The notes: generated by a model not told the origin, from the letters alone. 64,000 nt of DNA from Corynebacterium yonathiae (GCF_022288805.1 NZ_JAKOPM010000005.1:65938-129937); one strand, 5' to 3'; shown: positions 17,722 through 27,675, counted from the first letter of the stretch. Made by a program: numbers and translations.

Positions 17722-18729
17722 ATGAGCCTGAAATCGATTGCCCTACGCATCGGCCAAGCCGTGCTGGTTATCTGGGCAACCTTCACCCTCTCATTCATCC
17801 TTTTAGCGGCGCTGCCTGGTGACGCCGTCGCGACCCGCTATGACAACCCGACCTTGGGGCTCAACGCCGAGCAGTTGGCCGCTATCCGCGAGGTTTATGG
17901 CGCCGATGAACCGATCTTGAGCCGCTACTTCAGCGCGCTCGGTGGATTCCTCACCGGTGACTTCGGCTTTTCCGTCGCCACCGGCACTGCGGTATCGGAG
18001 ATGCTGGCGGATGCTCTTCCCTCCACATTGGCGCTGGCTATCCTCGCCTTCCTCCTCGGAGTGGCCTTAGCCTTCCTCGTGGCCATCGTCTCCACCTTCG
18101 GTCCATTCTCTTGGCTGCGCAGTTTCTTCCGCAGCCTGCCTTCCGTGATGGTCTCCCTGCCGACCTTTTGGATTGGCATCATCCTGATCCAAATATTTTC
18201 CTTTGGTTTGGGCTGGGTGCCGGTCATCGGCGCGAGTGACGCCCAAAACCTAATCCTGCCGGTGATTACCCTGGCCATCTTCGTGGCGGCACCGCTGGCG
18301 CAGGTGCTACTGCGCTCCATCGATGAAGTAATGGATATGTCCTTCGTGCAGGTAGTGCGCGCCAAGGGTGCTAGCGGTGCCTGGTTGCTGTGGCGCAATG
18401 TCCTGCGCAATGCGTTGCTGCCAGCTCTGACCATGGCCGGCCTTACCTTTGGTGAGCTCGTTGGCGGCTCCGTAGTAACGGAAGCAGTTTTTGCCCGCCA
18501 CGGCATTGGCGCGTTGACCGTGGATGCGGTGGCCAACCGCGATACCTCCGTATTGCTAGCCATCGTGGTGCTGGCCGCGGCCGTCTTTGTCCTCATCAAT
18601 CTCATTGTGGACCTGCTCTACCCAGTGCTTGACGTGCGCCTGCGCGAGGGTAGCCACGATAGCGCACGCAGCAACACCACCAACACCGCCGATACTCCCG
18701 CAAAGAACGAGAAGAAGGTCCAAGCATGA
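17722..18729 (+). CDS. ABC transporter permease, DppB-like
   Basis: The 335-aa inner-membrane permease has about six spans and the EAA-type loop R-A-K-G-A-S near residue 214. The N-terminal span and large outer loop resemble DppB/OppB. The charged tail (about 305-335) is longer than usual and low in complexity. It starts 3 bp after the binding-protein gene and overlaps the next permease by 4 bp, so translation is coupled. Confidence 0.9.
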   Translation: MSLKSIALRIGQAVLVIWATFTLSFILLAALPGDAVATRYDNPTLGLNAEQLAAIREVYGADEPILSRYFSALGGFLTGDFGFSVATGTAVSEMLADALPSTLALAILAFLLGVALAFLVAIVSTFGPFSWLRSFFRSLPSVMVSLPTFWIGIILIQIFSFGLGWVPVIGASDAQNLILPVITLAIFVAAPLAQVLLRSIDEVMDMSFVQVVRAKGASGAWLLWRNVLRNALLPALTMAGLTFGELVGGSVVTEAVFARHGIGALTVDAVANRDTSVLLAIVVLAAAVFVLINLIVDLLYPVLDVRLREGSHDSARSNTTNTADTPAKNEKKVQA

Positions 18730-19538
18730 AGCTTAAATCCACACAGCTGAAGCTCACCCCGGGCACCATTATCTCGCTTATTGTGCTGGGCCTAGCGGTG
18801 CTCTGCGCGCTGTTCCCCCAACTATTTACCTCCCAAGACCCTAACCAGGGCGGTGACACCATGGCGCTGCTGCAGCCTAGTTTCCAACACTGGTTCGGCA
18901 CCGATGCCGTCGGTCGTGACCTGTATACCCGCGTGGTCTATGGTGCGCGCCAATCTCTGCTGGGTGCGCTGCTAGCGGTAGTGTTTGGCCTCATTGTCGG
19001 CACCATCTTGGGCATTATCGCCGGAGTGCGCCGCGGCTGGGTCGATGCTGTCATCATGCGCATCGTGGATGTGCTGCTGTCCATACCCGGGCTCTTGCTC
19101 TCCCTGTCCGTCATCATCGTGCTCGGACACGGCATCTTTAATGCTGCCATCGCCGTGGGCATTACCTCCGTGGCAACCTTTGCGCGCCTCGCGCGCTCTC
19201 AGGTTCTTAGTGTTGCCGGCTCCGATTTCGTCGAGGCCGCCTACGGTTCCGGCGGCTCGGCCTTCCAGGTGCTCGTGCGCCATATTCTTCCCAATTCACT
19301 CACCGCAGTCTTCGCCGTAGCCGCCTTGCAATTCGGCCTGGCCATTTTGCAGCTAGCTACCCTTGGCTTCCTTGGTTACGGCGCCCCGCCCCCAACACCG
19401 GAATGGGGCCTGCTCATTTCTGAATCACGCGACTATATTGCCACCGCCGGCTGGCTGACCATCGCCCCCGGCATCGTTATCGTCGCCGTGGTTCTTGCGG
19501 CCAACCACCTCAGCCAGACACTGCGAAAGGCGGCCTAA
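18726..19538 (+). CDS. ABC transporter permease, DppC-like
   Basis: The 270-aa partner permease has the DppC N-terminal pattern (F-G-T-D-A-V-G-R-D-L near residue 58), six spans and an EAA loop (A-A-Y-G-S-G-G near 173). It overlaps both neighbours (ATGA before, TAATG after), which indicates a tightly coupled operon. With the DppB-like subunit it forms the membrane channel. Confidence 0.9.
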   Translation: MKLKSTQLKLTPGTIISLIVLGLAVLCALFPQLFTSQDPNQGGDTMALLQPSFQHWFGTDAVGRDLYTRVVYGARQSLLGALLAVVFGLIVGTILGIIAGVRRGWVDAVIMRIVDVLLSIPGLLLSLSVIIVLGHGIFNAAIAVGITSVATFARLARSQVLSVAGSDFVEAAYGSGGSAFQVLVRHILPNSLTAVFAVAALQFGLAILQLATLGFLGYGAPPPTPEWGLLISESRDYIATAGWLTIAPGIVIVAVVLAANHLSQTLRKAA

Positions 19539-21160
19539 TGTCCCTGCTTAGCATTAGTGATTTATCCATTACGTACCGCACCGCCCAAGGTGAGATGGAA
19601 GCGGTCAGCGGCATTGAGCTCGAAGTGAACCCTGGGGAAATGACCGCCATCGTGGGCGAGTCCGGCTCCGGCAAGTCCACCTCCGCCATGGCCGCCATTG
19701 GCCTGCTGCCAGACAATGCTTCGATTGTCTCCGGCACCATTACTTTCGACGGCCACGATGTCACCCATTTCTCCCAAAAACAATGGCGTACCCTGCGTGG
19801 CCGCCGCATTGGGTTGATTCCGCAGGATCCCAATAACTCGCTCAACCCGCTCAAGACCATCGGAGCCTCGGTGGAAGAGGGCATGGCCATCCACCGGCAG
19901 GGTGATAAGGAGTCCCGGAAGAAGCGTGCTCTGGAGTTATTGGAGCGCGTGGGCATTGATGATCCACAGCGTCGTTATCATCAGTACCCGCATGAGCTTT
20001 CCGGCGGCATGAAGCAACGCGTGCTCATCGCTGCCGCTGTGGCACTGGAGCCAGAGCTCATCATCGCCGATGAGCCTACGTCCGCACTGGATGTCACCGT
20101 GCAGAAAATCATCCTGGATCTCCTTGATGAAATGCGCGAAGAGCTCACCATGGGCATCCTTTTTATTACCCATGATCTGGCCGTGGCGGGTGACCGCGCC
20201 AATAATATTGTGGTGATGGAAAAGGGCACCGTCCGCGAGTCGGGCGTAGCCGCCCGTGTCCTCACCGAGCCCCAGCATGCCTACTCCAAGCGCCTGCTTG
20301 CTGACGCCCCCTCGCTCACCGCCCCTACTTCCTCCCAGAGTGCATCTCCGGTGCGGAATAGTACGCCCGCCCAACAGGAGACGTTGCTCGAAGTCGAGGG
20401 GTTCACCCAGCGCTTCGGGGATTTCACCGCGGTAGATGACATCAACTTTTCCGTAGCCCGGGGTACTACCCATGCCTTGGTGGGGGAGTCCGGCTCTGGC
20501 AAGACAACCACCGGCCGTGCCATCTCCTTGCTGAGCACGCCTACCTCCGGCAGCATTCGCTTGGCGGGGGAAGATATCAGCACCGCCCGTGGCAAGCGCC
20601 GCCGGGAGCTGCGCCGCTCTGTTCAGATGGTTTACCAAAATCCTTTTGGTTCGCTCGATCCGCGAGTGAGCATCGGCGATACCGTAGCCGAACCGGTGCG
20701 CAACTTTACCGGGGCCTCTAAGCGGGATGCTCGCGCAAAGGCACGGGAGTATCTTGATTTGGTTGCTTTGGATTCTTCCATGGCGTCTCGTCGTCCCCGC
20801 GAGCTTTCTGGAGGCCAGCGCCAGCGCGTGGCCATTGCCCGTGCCATGATCATTGAACCCGATCTCCTGGTGCTTGATGAGGCCGTTTCCGCGCTCGACG
20901 TCACCGTCCAGGCACAGATCCTGCGCCTGCTAGATGAGCTGCAGCGCGAGCTGGAGCTTACCTATATCTTCATCTCCCACGACCTCGCGGTGGTAAACCA
21001 GATTTCCGATACCGTTTCCGTGCTCTCGCACGGTACGCAAGTGGAATCAGGGCCTACGGCGCAGGTTTTTGCTCACCCGGAAACCGAGTACACGCGCCAA
21101 CTCATTGACGCCATTCCAGGCTCCCGCTATCGTGCCGGAGACCTAAACTTGGGGCTATAA
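19538..21160 (+). CDS. Fused double ABC ATPase, DppD-DppF-like
   Basis: The 540-aa protein fuses the two ATPases of a peptide-type importer. Domain 1 has Walker A GESGSGKST (about 44) and signature LSGGMKQR (about 150). Domain 2 has GESGSGKTT (about 318), LSGGQRQR (about 425) and Walker B L-L-V-L-D-E-A-V-S-A-L-D. Each domain carries the peptide/nickel-type C-terminal segment. It overlaps the permease stop by one base and is followed 29 bp later by the CMD gene. Confidence 0.92.
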   Translation: MSLLSISDLSITYRTAQGEMEAVSGIELEVNPGEMTAIVGESGSGKSTSAMAAIGLLPDNASIVSGTITFDGHDVTHFSQKQWRTLRGRRIGLIPQDPNNSLNPLKTIGASVEEGMAIHRQGDKESRKKRALELLERVGIDDPQRRYHQYPHELSGGMKQRVLIAAAVALEPELIIADEPTSALDVTVQKIILDLLDEMREELTMGILFITHDLAVAGDRANNIVVMEKGTVRESGVAARVLTEPQHAYSKRLLADAPSLTAPTSSQSASPVRNSTPAQQETLLEVEGFTQRFGDFTAVDDINFSVARGTTHALVGESGSGKTTTGRAISLLSTPTSGSIRLAGEDISTARGKRRRELRRSVQMVYQNPFGSLDPRVSIGDTVAEPVRNFTGASKRDARAKAREYLDLVALDSSMASRRPRELSGGQRQRVAIARAMIIEPDLLVLDEAVSALDVTVQAQILRLLDELQRELELTYIFISHDLAVVNQISDTVSVLSHGTQVESGPTAQVFAHPETEYTRQLIDAIPGSRYRAGDLNLGL

Positions 21161-21189
21161 ACCGATCCCCAGAAAGGTTGGACTGAAAA

Positions 21190-22404
21190 ATGACCGACAT
21201 CATTAACGAGCTTTCCCATGCCAGTGCCGAGGTGCAGCAGCTGCGCCGTGCACGCCAAGATGCACAAGATAATGCGCAGCTGAGCTTTAGTGCGTTGCTT
21301 GAGCCCGCAGAGCCGGGTGAGTTCTCCTATGCGGAGCGCTATGCCGTTGCGGCTTTTACCGCCGCCATCTACCAGGCGAGCGAGGCTGCGGATTTCTACT
21401 TCGACCTCTTGGGCGACGAGGCCGATGAGGGCCTTGTCACCGCCGTGCGCGCAGCCGCCCAGCGCGGTGTGTCCACCGGTCCATACCACCAAGGTGAATT
21501 CCTAATCTTTGGCGATACCGACGCGGAAGCCGCGTTGGGCAAGCGCCTAGCCGCCGCCTTCGACTGGGCACATCTTTTGGCCTTCCACCCCAAAGATGCC
21601 TCCCCGCAGGCCATCGGGCACCTCGATGCTGCCGGGTGGCCTGCCACCGAAATTGTCAGCTTGTCTCAGCTGGTGGCCTTTTTGTCCTTTCAGCTGCGTG
21701 TGGTCCACGGCCTGCACGTGCTTGCTGGGGAGGATTCCGCGTCTCGTCCCACGGCTGAGCGCGCCGCCGGCGTGACTAACCCGGGATGGCAGGCTACCGC
21801 GAATACACTGCAGCCCGATACCGTGCTCCCAGACCACTTTGTCAACCACTCCCTAGGCTGGAAGCCTTGGGTAGAGGCACTGGCAAAGGAAGACTTTACT
21901 GCGGAGCATACCGAAGCCCTCATCAAACCAGAGCGCATTGATTCTGAGTATTTCCGCTTACTCGCCCGCGATCCTGCAGCATTGAAGGCGCGCACGCTGA
22001 CTGACCTGGACATTTTCTATAACACCGAAGGCGGCCTCTCCCGCGCGGATCGGGAGCTCGCCGCAACTGTGGCCTCGCGTTATAACGGCTGCGAGTACTG
22101 TGCCGCCGTGCACCAGGCGCGGTGCGTCCAAGAGGGCGGTGACCGCGACATCGTAGACCGCCTCTTGGACGAAGGCATCGAAGCAGACCTTGGTTCTCAG
22201 GAGTGGGACCTTATTCGTCGCGCCGCCGTGGCGCTGACCGAAACCCCCTTTGCTTTTGATGCGCAACTTTGCGCGGACCTGCGCGCAGCCGGATTCGATG
22301 ATCAGTCCATCCTGGATCTGATCTACGCTTCCTCCTTCTTCAACTGGGCCAATCGCTTGATGCTCACATTGGGACAACCGGACGTCCCTAAGCGTTTCCG
22401 CTAA
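21190..22404 (+). CDS. CMD/AhpD-like fused protein of the ABC operon
   Basis: The 404-aa protein appears to be a fusion of two carboxymuconolactone-decarboxylase/AhpD-like halves. The second half carries the redox motif C301-E-Y-C304-x3-H308, as in AhpD-type peroxidases; the first half lacks a CxxC. From memory these match the Avi_7170 and Avi_7169 families, usually separate genes next to a KPN_01854-type binding protein. AGAAAGG precedes the ATG. As last gene of the McbR-associated operon it may reduce a peroxide or disulfide formed during catabolism of the imported compound. The activity is inferred. Confidence 0.75.
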   Translation: MTDIINELSHASAEVQQLRRARQDAQDNAQLSFSALLEPAEPGEFSYAERYAVAAFTAAIYQASEAADFYFDLLGDEADEGLVTAVRAAAQRGVSTGPYHQGEFLIFGDTDAEAALGKRLAAAFDWAHLLAFHPKDASPQAIGHLDAAGWPATEIVSLSQLVAFLSFQLRVVHGLHVLAGEDSASRPTAERAAGVTNPGWQATANTLQPDTVLPDHFVNHSLGWKPWVEALAKEDFTAEHTEALIKPERIDSEYFRLLARDPAALKARTLTDLDIFYNTEGGLSRADRELAATVASRYNGCEYCAAVHQARCVQEGGDRDIVDRLLDEGIEADLGSQEWDLIRRAAVALTETPFAFDAQLCADLRAAGFDDQSILDLIYASSFFNWANRLMLTLGQPDVPKRFR

Positions 22405-22469
22405 CCGGCGACCGGCGCTGACTGGGGTGGCGCGGCAGCAGGGGCGAAGGATCCCTATGATGGGGCGGC

Positions 22470-23186
22470 ATGACTGATATTAAAAATGACTCCGCACCAG
22501 CACACTCGGATGACCAAGCCTTGCAGAAAGTTGCCGTTGTCACCGGCGCTACCGGCGGCATGGGCCGCGAAATTATCGCGGACTTGGCCGGTGATTATCA
22601 CGTTTACGCACTGGGCCGCAGCGCAGCGGATCTGCCCGAATCGGACTCCATCACACCGGTAACCATCGACCTAGTAGCCGGCCTAGATGAGGACATGGCG
22701 CTGCCGGAGCTGGATCGTGTAGACGTGCTTGTGCACGCCGCTGCGCAGGCCACCAAATACTCCGTAGAAGAAGCCACTCCGGAAAACTGGCGGGCGCACA
22801 TGGATCTTAATGTGCACGCTCCTGCAGAGGTGACCCGCATACTGCTGCCGCAGCTGCGTAAAGCCGAGGGCACAGTGGTCTTTATTAACTCTGGTGCCGG
22901 CCGCCACAGTTATGGCGATAACGTCGTCTACGCGGCCACGAAGCACGCTTTGTATGCACTCGCAGACGGACTGCGTATCTCCGAGCCGGGGATTCGCGTA
23001 TCCACCGTGGCGCCAGGCCCTACCGATACTCCGATGCTGCAGGGGCTGCAGGACTATGACCCCTCACAGGTCATTGCCCCGGCTGAGGTAGCTCGCGCCA
23101 TCCGTACTGTGGTGGAGGCAGGGCCCACCACCCAACTCACGGAAATCCAGGTTAGGCCGCGAATCGAACTATCTCTGCGCAAGTAG
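22470..23186 (+). CDS. Short-chain dehydrogenase/reductase
   Basis: The 238-aa SDR shows TGATGGMG near residue 27 and Y-A-A-T-K (Y-x3-K) near residue 154, so it is an NAD(P)-dependent oxidoreductase of unknown substrate. TATGAT (22456-22461) lies 8 nt before the ATG, suggesting a leaderless transcript separate from the ABC operon. The gene precedes a GntR regulator read in the same direction. Confidence 0.85.
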   Translation: MTDIKNDSAPAHSDDQALQKVAVVTGATGGMGREIIADLAGDYHVYALGRSAADLPESDSITPVTIDLVAGLDEDMALPELDRVDVLVHAAAQATKYSVEEATPENWRAHMDLNVHAPAEVTRILLPQLRKAEGTVVFINSGAGRHSYGDNVVYAATKHALYALADGLRISEPGIRVSTVAPGPTDTPMLQGLQDYDPSQVIAPAEVARAIRTVVEAGPTTQLTEIQVRPRIELSLRK

Positions 23187-23259
23187 TAAATAGGTTTTAG
23201 TAAGGTACATCATACATTAATGGGGTTGGTTTTCGGCCTGCCCGTTACACTCGAGGACT

Positions 23260-23997
23260 GTGACTTCCCAAAGCCGAAAACGGCCTGCCTATCTCCTTAT
23301 TTCCGATGCCCTACGCGACAAGATCGAGCGCAATGAATTAGAACCTGGTCAGCGTTTTCCCACCGAACGCGAGTTGGTCCGAGAATTTCAGGTTGCGCGC
23401 ATGACCGTGCGCCATGCCTTAGACATTTTAGAAGTAGAAGGCCTTCTTGATCGCCGCCGTGGGCGCAACGGCGGCACCTACGTGCGTAGGGTCCCCCCTA
23501 CGCTGAGCCTGACCAATAAGAACAGCATCGTCACGCAATTGCGCGAGCGCGGGCATGACACCGCCGTGCGGGTGGTTTCCATCAATAAAGCGCACGTGCC
23601 TAAGCATGTAGCAGCGATACTGGGCGTGAATGAATCCACCTTTGCATGGGAAATCAAGCGCCTCTATTCCGTCGACGGCAAGCCGGTCGTCCTCTCGCGC
23701 TATACCATCCCGGTAAATATGGCTCCTGATCTCAATCAGCACGACCTGCGCGAGCCGATTATGGACATACTGGCTGGCTATAACCTCAAGCCGGTTTTTA
23801 AACGCGAGAGTATGAGTGCCGCTACCGCGCGCACCGAAGAACAGAAACTCTTGGAGGTGAGCCGATCGCACCCGCTTCTTCGGTTCGTGCGATTGTTGAA
23901 GAATGAGACCGGCGCGGTCTTTGCTTATATCGAAGAGTCACTGCGCTCTGATATCGCCAATGTAGAAGTAGTCTTGGGCGAGGATCCCGCGCCATAA
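23260..23997 (+). CDS. GntR/HutC family transcriptional regulator
   Basis: The 245-aa protein has a GntR winged helix (residues 8-75: F-P-T-E-R-E-L-V-R-E-F then T-V-R-H-A-L-D-I-L) and a C-terminal UTRA ligand domain (about 90-235). The start is GTG 23260; the -10-like TTACACT (23245-23251) lies just upstream, so the transcript may begin at or next to the start codon, although GAGGA is also close. It converges on pepN. Its effector and targets are not visible. Confidence 0.87.
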   Translation: MTSQSRKRPAYLLISDALRDKIERNELEPGQRFPTERELVREFQVARMTVRHALDILEVEGLLDRRRGRNGGTYVRRVPPTLSLTNKNSIVTQLRERGHDTAVRVVSINKAHVPKHVAAILGVNESTFAWEIKRLYSVDGKPVVLSRYTIPVNMAPDLNQHDLREPIMDILAGYNLKPVFKRESMSAATARTEEQKLLEVSRSHPLLRFVRLLKNETGAVFAYIEESLRSDIANVEVVLGEDPAP

Positions 23998-24035
23998 CCC
24001 GTACGAACCGAGGATGGAGGCGCGGGAAAGCTGGC

Positions 24036-26552
24036 TTAGCTAGCGTCCACCTGGCGATTGCGCAGCGCACGAGCTACGCGGTCACGCTGCTCGGTTATCG
24101 TACGGCGCAGACCACCGGGCAGGTCTTTCTCCAGGAAAGCGTCGGCGCGGTCCAAGCCCTTTTGCGTAATATCCCAGGAAGGAAAGAGACCCGTCACGGT
24201 GGTCAGAGCGACCTCGGAGGACTGGGAAGACCACACCTTTTCCGCAATATCGAAAAACTCCGTGGTGGGAAGGAACTCCTCGCCATGCGGATAGAGCAAA
24301 CCTTCAAGTTTGGAGGTGAGCTCGCGGTTGGTGAGGTTGCCCGCCACGATGTCCTCCCATACCGTGCGCTTGTTTTCGGCGGTTGCTTCGGCGGCGCGGG
24401 CGCGCAGGGAGGAGTAGTAGCCGGTGGCGGAATTATCGCGCTCTAACTGCGCATTAGCGGCAGTGGGGACATCATTTATCGCCCCATCGGCGGCGAGTGC
24501 CGCCAGTGCATACCAACGCAGCCCCGCATCTTCGGAGGAGTCGAGCACGCTACGCAGGTAGTCACTTGCGCTATCGTGCAGGCGAATCTTGGCCAGCGCC
24601 TGGGTACAGATGATGGAGCGCTGGGCGTCGGTGCTGTGGGCGCCGTCGAGGAGGGCGTCGGCAAGCAGGGTGCTCTGGGCCGCCCACTGTGGATCGGCGT
24701 AGTTCTTCAGTGCGCTGGAGGCCTGCAAAACAATGCGTTCGAGGACGGCAAGCTCGGTCTCAGCCTGCATACCGCGGGCCACTAGCTGGATGAAATCGCG
24801 GGCGCGCATAGTGCCAGCGCGGGTCATCTCCCAGGCAGTGGACCAGCACAGGGTGCGGGCCATAGGATCGGCAAACTTATCGATATTATCCAGCAGGAAT
24901 TGCAGCGAACCCGCGTCCAATTCGATAAGGCAGTAGGTCAGGTCATCGTCATTGGGCAGCAGGAAGTCGATGTCTGCTAGCTGCCGGCCGATGAGTTCTG
25001 GAATCTCGGTGGAGGCGCCGTCGATATCCATTTCGATACGGTCGGTGCGCACTACCTGACCCTCCTGCAGGTTATATAGGCCCACCGCCACGCGGTGGGT
25101 GCGTAAGGTATCGCCAGTCTGGGTGAGATAGGCATGGGTAATCGTGCCGGACTCATCCGCATTGAGCGCTATGCTCAGAGTGTTGATGCCGGAGGTCTTA
25201 AGCCACTGCTGCGCCCAGAAAGAAAGGTCGCGGCCGGAGGCTTCCGTAAGGTGTCCTAAGAGATCATTGAAGGTGGCATTGCCCCATGCATGGGCGGCGA
25301 AGTGACGGCGCACGCCGGCTAGGAAGTTTTCGCGGCCAACATAAGCTTGGAGCTGCTTGAGTACCGAAGCACCCTTGGCGTAGGTGATGCCATCGAAGTT
25401 TTGCTCTACGGTTTCGATATCGCTGGCATCGGTAGAAATCGGGTGGGTGGTAGGCAGCTGATCTTGCTGGTAGGCCCAGGACTTTTCTACGTTGGCAAAG
25501 GTTACCCACGCGGTATCGTATTCGGTTTCTTCCGCCTGAGAAATGGCCGCAGACCAAGTGGCGAAGGACTCATTGAGCCACAAATCGTCCCACCACTGCA
25601 TGGTGACGAGATCGCCGAACCACATATGGGCCAATTCGTGCAAAATAGTATCGGCACGGCGCTCATACTTATAGTGCGTGGCCTGGGAGGTAAAGACGTA
25701 TTCATCGCGGATGGTGACGCACCCGGCATTTTCCATCGCACCCGCGTTGAACTCCGGCACGAAAATCTGGTCATACTTGCCAAAGGGGTAGGGGAAGCCG
25801 AAGTTGCGGTGATAGAAATCAAAGCCCTGCTTGGTCTCTGTAAACAAGCGCTCAGCATCCAGAGCATGGGCGAGCGAAGCGCGGCAGTAAATGCCGAGTG
25901 GTACCTCGAGTTTTTGGGCCGGCTTGCCCTCGGGATGTGCGGTCAGCTCGCCACGCCAGGTATCGGTGACCTCGTGGTAAGGGCCGGCGCACAGGGCTAC
26001 CAGGTAGGTAGACAGCGGGTAGTCGATATCCGTGCTGGCTACGTCTCCTTCCCAGCTCACTGGGCCGTTGCTAATGACGGTCCAGTCCTCCGGAGCCTTG
26101 AAATGCAGCGCGTAGGTGGCCTTCATATCCGGCTGGTCAAAACAGGCGAAAACCCGCTTGGCATCGGCGGTTTCAAATTGGGTATAGAGGTAGACCTTGT
26201 CATCGGCGGGGTCGATAAAGCGGTGCAGGCCCTCACCGGTGCGGGAATACGGGATCTTCGCGGTGACTTCTAGCGTGTAGTCAGCTACTTGGAGGCCGGA
26301 GAGTGGAATGCCGTAGGTGGGGTTATAGGAATCCGTAGGCAGCGGATTGCCGTTGAGGCGAACCTCATGGACTTCCTCGGCGCGCAGATCAATGAAGGTC
26401 GCTCCGATTTCCCGGGACTTAAACTCCACCTTCGTAGTGGACAGGAAGTGGGTATCGGAATACTTGAGGTCTAAAGTGACATCATAATGGTCCACCTCAA
26501 TCATCTGGGAGCGTTTTTGTGCTTCCTCGCGGGTGAGGTTTACGGAGGTCAT
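24036..26552 (-). CDS. pepN: Aminopeptidase N
   Basis: The 838-aa M1 zinc metallopeptidase removes N-terminal amino acids from peptides in the cytoplasm. The exopeptidase motif G-A-M-E-N lies near residue 271 and the zinc site H-E-L-A-H-x18-E near 306-329, followed by the M1 C-terminal helical domain. AAGGAG precedes the ATG. Its place before the mycothiol reductase and rpiB matches Rv2467-Rv2465c. Confidence 0.95.
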   Translation of the reverse strand: MTSVNLTREEAQKRSQMIEVDHYDVTLDLKYSDTHFLSTTKVEFKSREIGATFIDLRAEEVHEVRLNGNPLPTDSYNPTYGIPLSGLQVADYTLEVTAKIPYSRTGEGLHRFIDPADDKVYLYTQFETADAKRVFACFDQPDMKATYALHFKAPEDWTVISNGPVSWEGDVASTDIDYPLSTYLVALCAGPYHEVTDTWRGELTAHPEGKPAQKLEVPLGIYCRASLAHALDAERLFTETKQGFDFYHRNFGFPYPFGKYDQIFVPEFNAGAMENAGCVTIRDEYVFTSQATHYKYERRADTILHELAHMWFGDLVTMQWWDDLWLNESFATWSAAISQAEETEYDTAWVTFANVEKSWAYQQDQLPTTHPISTDASDIETVEQNFDGITYAKGASVLKQLQAYVGRENFLAGVRRHFAAHAWGNATFNDLLGHLTEASGRDLSFWAQQWLKTSGINTLSIALNADESGTITHAYLTQTGDTLRTHRVAVGLYNLQEGQVVRTDRIEMDIDGASTEIPELIGRQLADIDFLLPNDDDLTYCLIELDAGSLQFLLDNIDKFADPMARTLCWSTAWEMTRAGTMRARDFIQLVARGMQAETELAVLERIVLQASSALKNYADPQWAAQSTLLADALLDGAHSTDAQRSIICTQALAKIRLHDSASDYLRSVLDSSEDAGLRWYALAALAADGAINDVPTAANAQLERDNSATGYYSSLRARAAEATAENKRTVWEDIVAGNLTNRELTSKLEGLLYPHGEEFLPTTEFFDIAEKVWSSQSSEVALTTVTGLFPSWDITQKGLDRADAFLEKDLPGGLRRTITEQRDRVARALRNRQVDAS

Positions 26553-26650
26553 AGCCTATATTCTCCTTCGGTTCCGAAAATAGTTCTGCATCTACAGTAG
26601 TCGCGCGCCTAGGCTGGTGGGGCAAACTTTTATCAATCAAAGGAGTAATC

Positions 26651-27274
26651 ATGGCTGACGCAGTAAAGTTCTGGTTCGACGTATCTTGCCCCTTCGCTTG
26701 GGCCACCTCGCGGTGGATCAAGGAAGTAGAAAAGGTTCGCGATATTGAGGTCGAGTTCGAGCCGATGTCCCTGTCCGTGCTGAACGATGGCCGTGATCTA
26801 GACGCCACTTACATGGATATGATGAAGGCTAACTGGGGCCCGGCACGTGTCTTTGCCAAGGTTAAGGCCGAGCGTCCAGAGAAGGTAGACGAGCTGTACA
26901 CCGCGATGGGCACCCTGGTCCACACCAAGGGCAACGGCGGGCGCACCGGATTTGGCGCTTATGATGACATCATCGCGCAGGCTCTGGCTGAGGTAGAACT
27001 TCCGGCCGAGTTCGCCGAGGTAGCCAATACCGAAGAGTATGACGAGAAGCTGCGCGAGTACCACCACAACGGGATTTCTTCCGTGGGGGATGAGGTAGGC
27101 ACCCCGGTTATCAAGCTAGGCGAGACCGCTTTCTTCGGCCCGGTGATTACCCGCATTCCTACCGGGGAAGAAGCAGGCGAGCTTTTCGACGCCTCCTTGC
27201 GCCTTGCCCAGTACCCCTACTTCTTCGAACTCAAGCGCTCCCGCACCGAGATGCCGCAGGTGGAGGAGAACTAA
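26651..27274 (+). CDS. Mycothiol-dependent nitroreductase-like DsbA-fold protein
   Basis: The 207-aa protein closely resembles Rv2466c (mycoredoxin-2-like, mycothiol-dependent nitroreductase): F-W-F-D near the start, W-G-P-x-R-V, H-x-G-x-x-x-V-G-x-x-V-G-T-P and F-F-E-L-K-R-x-R-T-E at the end. The usual C-P-W-C active site is C13-P-F-A16 here, so the resolving Cys is lost and a monothiol mechanism using mycothiol is expected. AAAGGAG lies before ATG 26651. It overlaps the convergent small membrane-protein gene by 4 bp. Confidence 0.85.
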   Translation: MADAVKFWFDVSCPFAWATSRWIKEVEKVRDIEVEFEPMSLSVLNDGRDLDATYMDMMKANWGPARVFAKVKAERPEKVDELYTAMGTLVHTKGNGGRTGFGAYDDIIAQALAEVELPAEFAEVANTEEYDEKLREYHHNGISSVGDEVGTPVIKLGETAFFGPVITRIPTGEEAGELFDASLRLAQYPYFFELKRSRTEMPQVEEN

Positions 27275-27675
27275 GCGCTCTTTTCCCGTCGGCGCAGCTG
27301 AATTGCGGCGCCGACGCACAGCGCGATGGTCAGCGGGGTCAAGATTAAGGCCGGCAGACCTGCGATATTGATGGAGGGAAGTTCCATACCGGCCTCAAAG
27401 TTGTCCCACGCCACAACCGCCCAGGATGCCCATGAGGCGCCGGCGAGAAGCGCGATAATGCCGGCCGCAACGGCGCCCCCGTTGGCCCGCGGATTTCCAC
27501 GTACCTTTTGCGCAATCCACCAAACACCCAAGCTCACGTGGGCCAATGTCGCAAGGGTGCTGTTAATAAGCGGCAGGAGGAAGCCTCCGCCTCCGGAAAC
27601 CTGAACGCCGAGCAAGATGATGCATGCTAGAACGGCCCCGCCGTATAGCGTGAGGACCGGTTTGGTTATAGGCAT
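27271..27675 (-). CDS. Small membrane protein of unknown function
   Basis: The 134-aa protein has four hydrophobic segments (about 8-27, 33-55, 67-90 and 103-124) and a basic C terminus, so it is probably a four-helix membrane protein. I do not recognise the family. AAAGGAGG precedes ATG 27675, a very good ribosome-binding site, which supports a real gene. It ends inside the stop region of the mycothiol-linked gene. Confidence 0.7.
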   Translation of the reverse strand: MPITKPVLTLYGGAVLACIILLGVQVSGGGGFLLPLINSTLATLAHVSLGVWWIAQKVRGNPRANGGAVAAGIIALLAGASWASWAVVAWDNFEAGMELPSINIAGLPALILTPLTIALCVGAAIQLRRREKSA

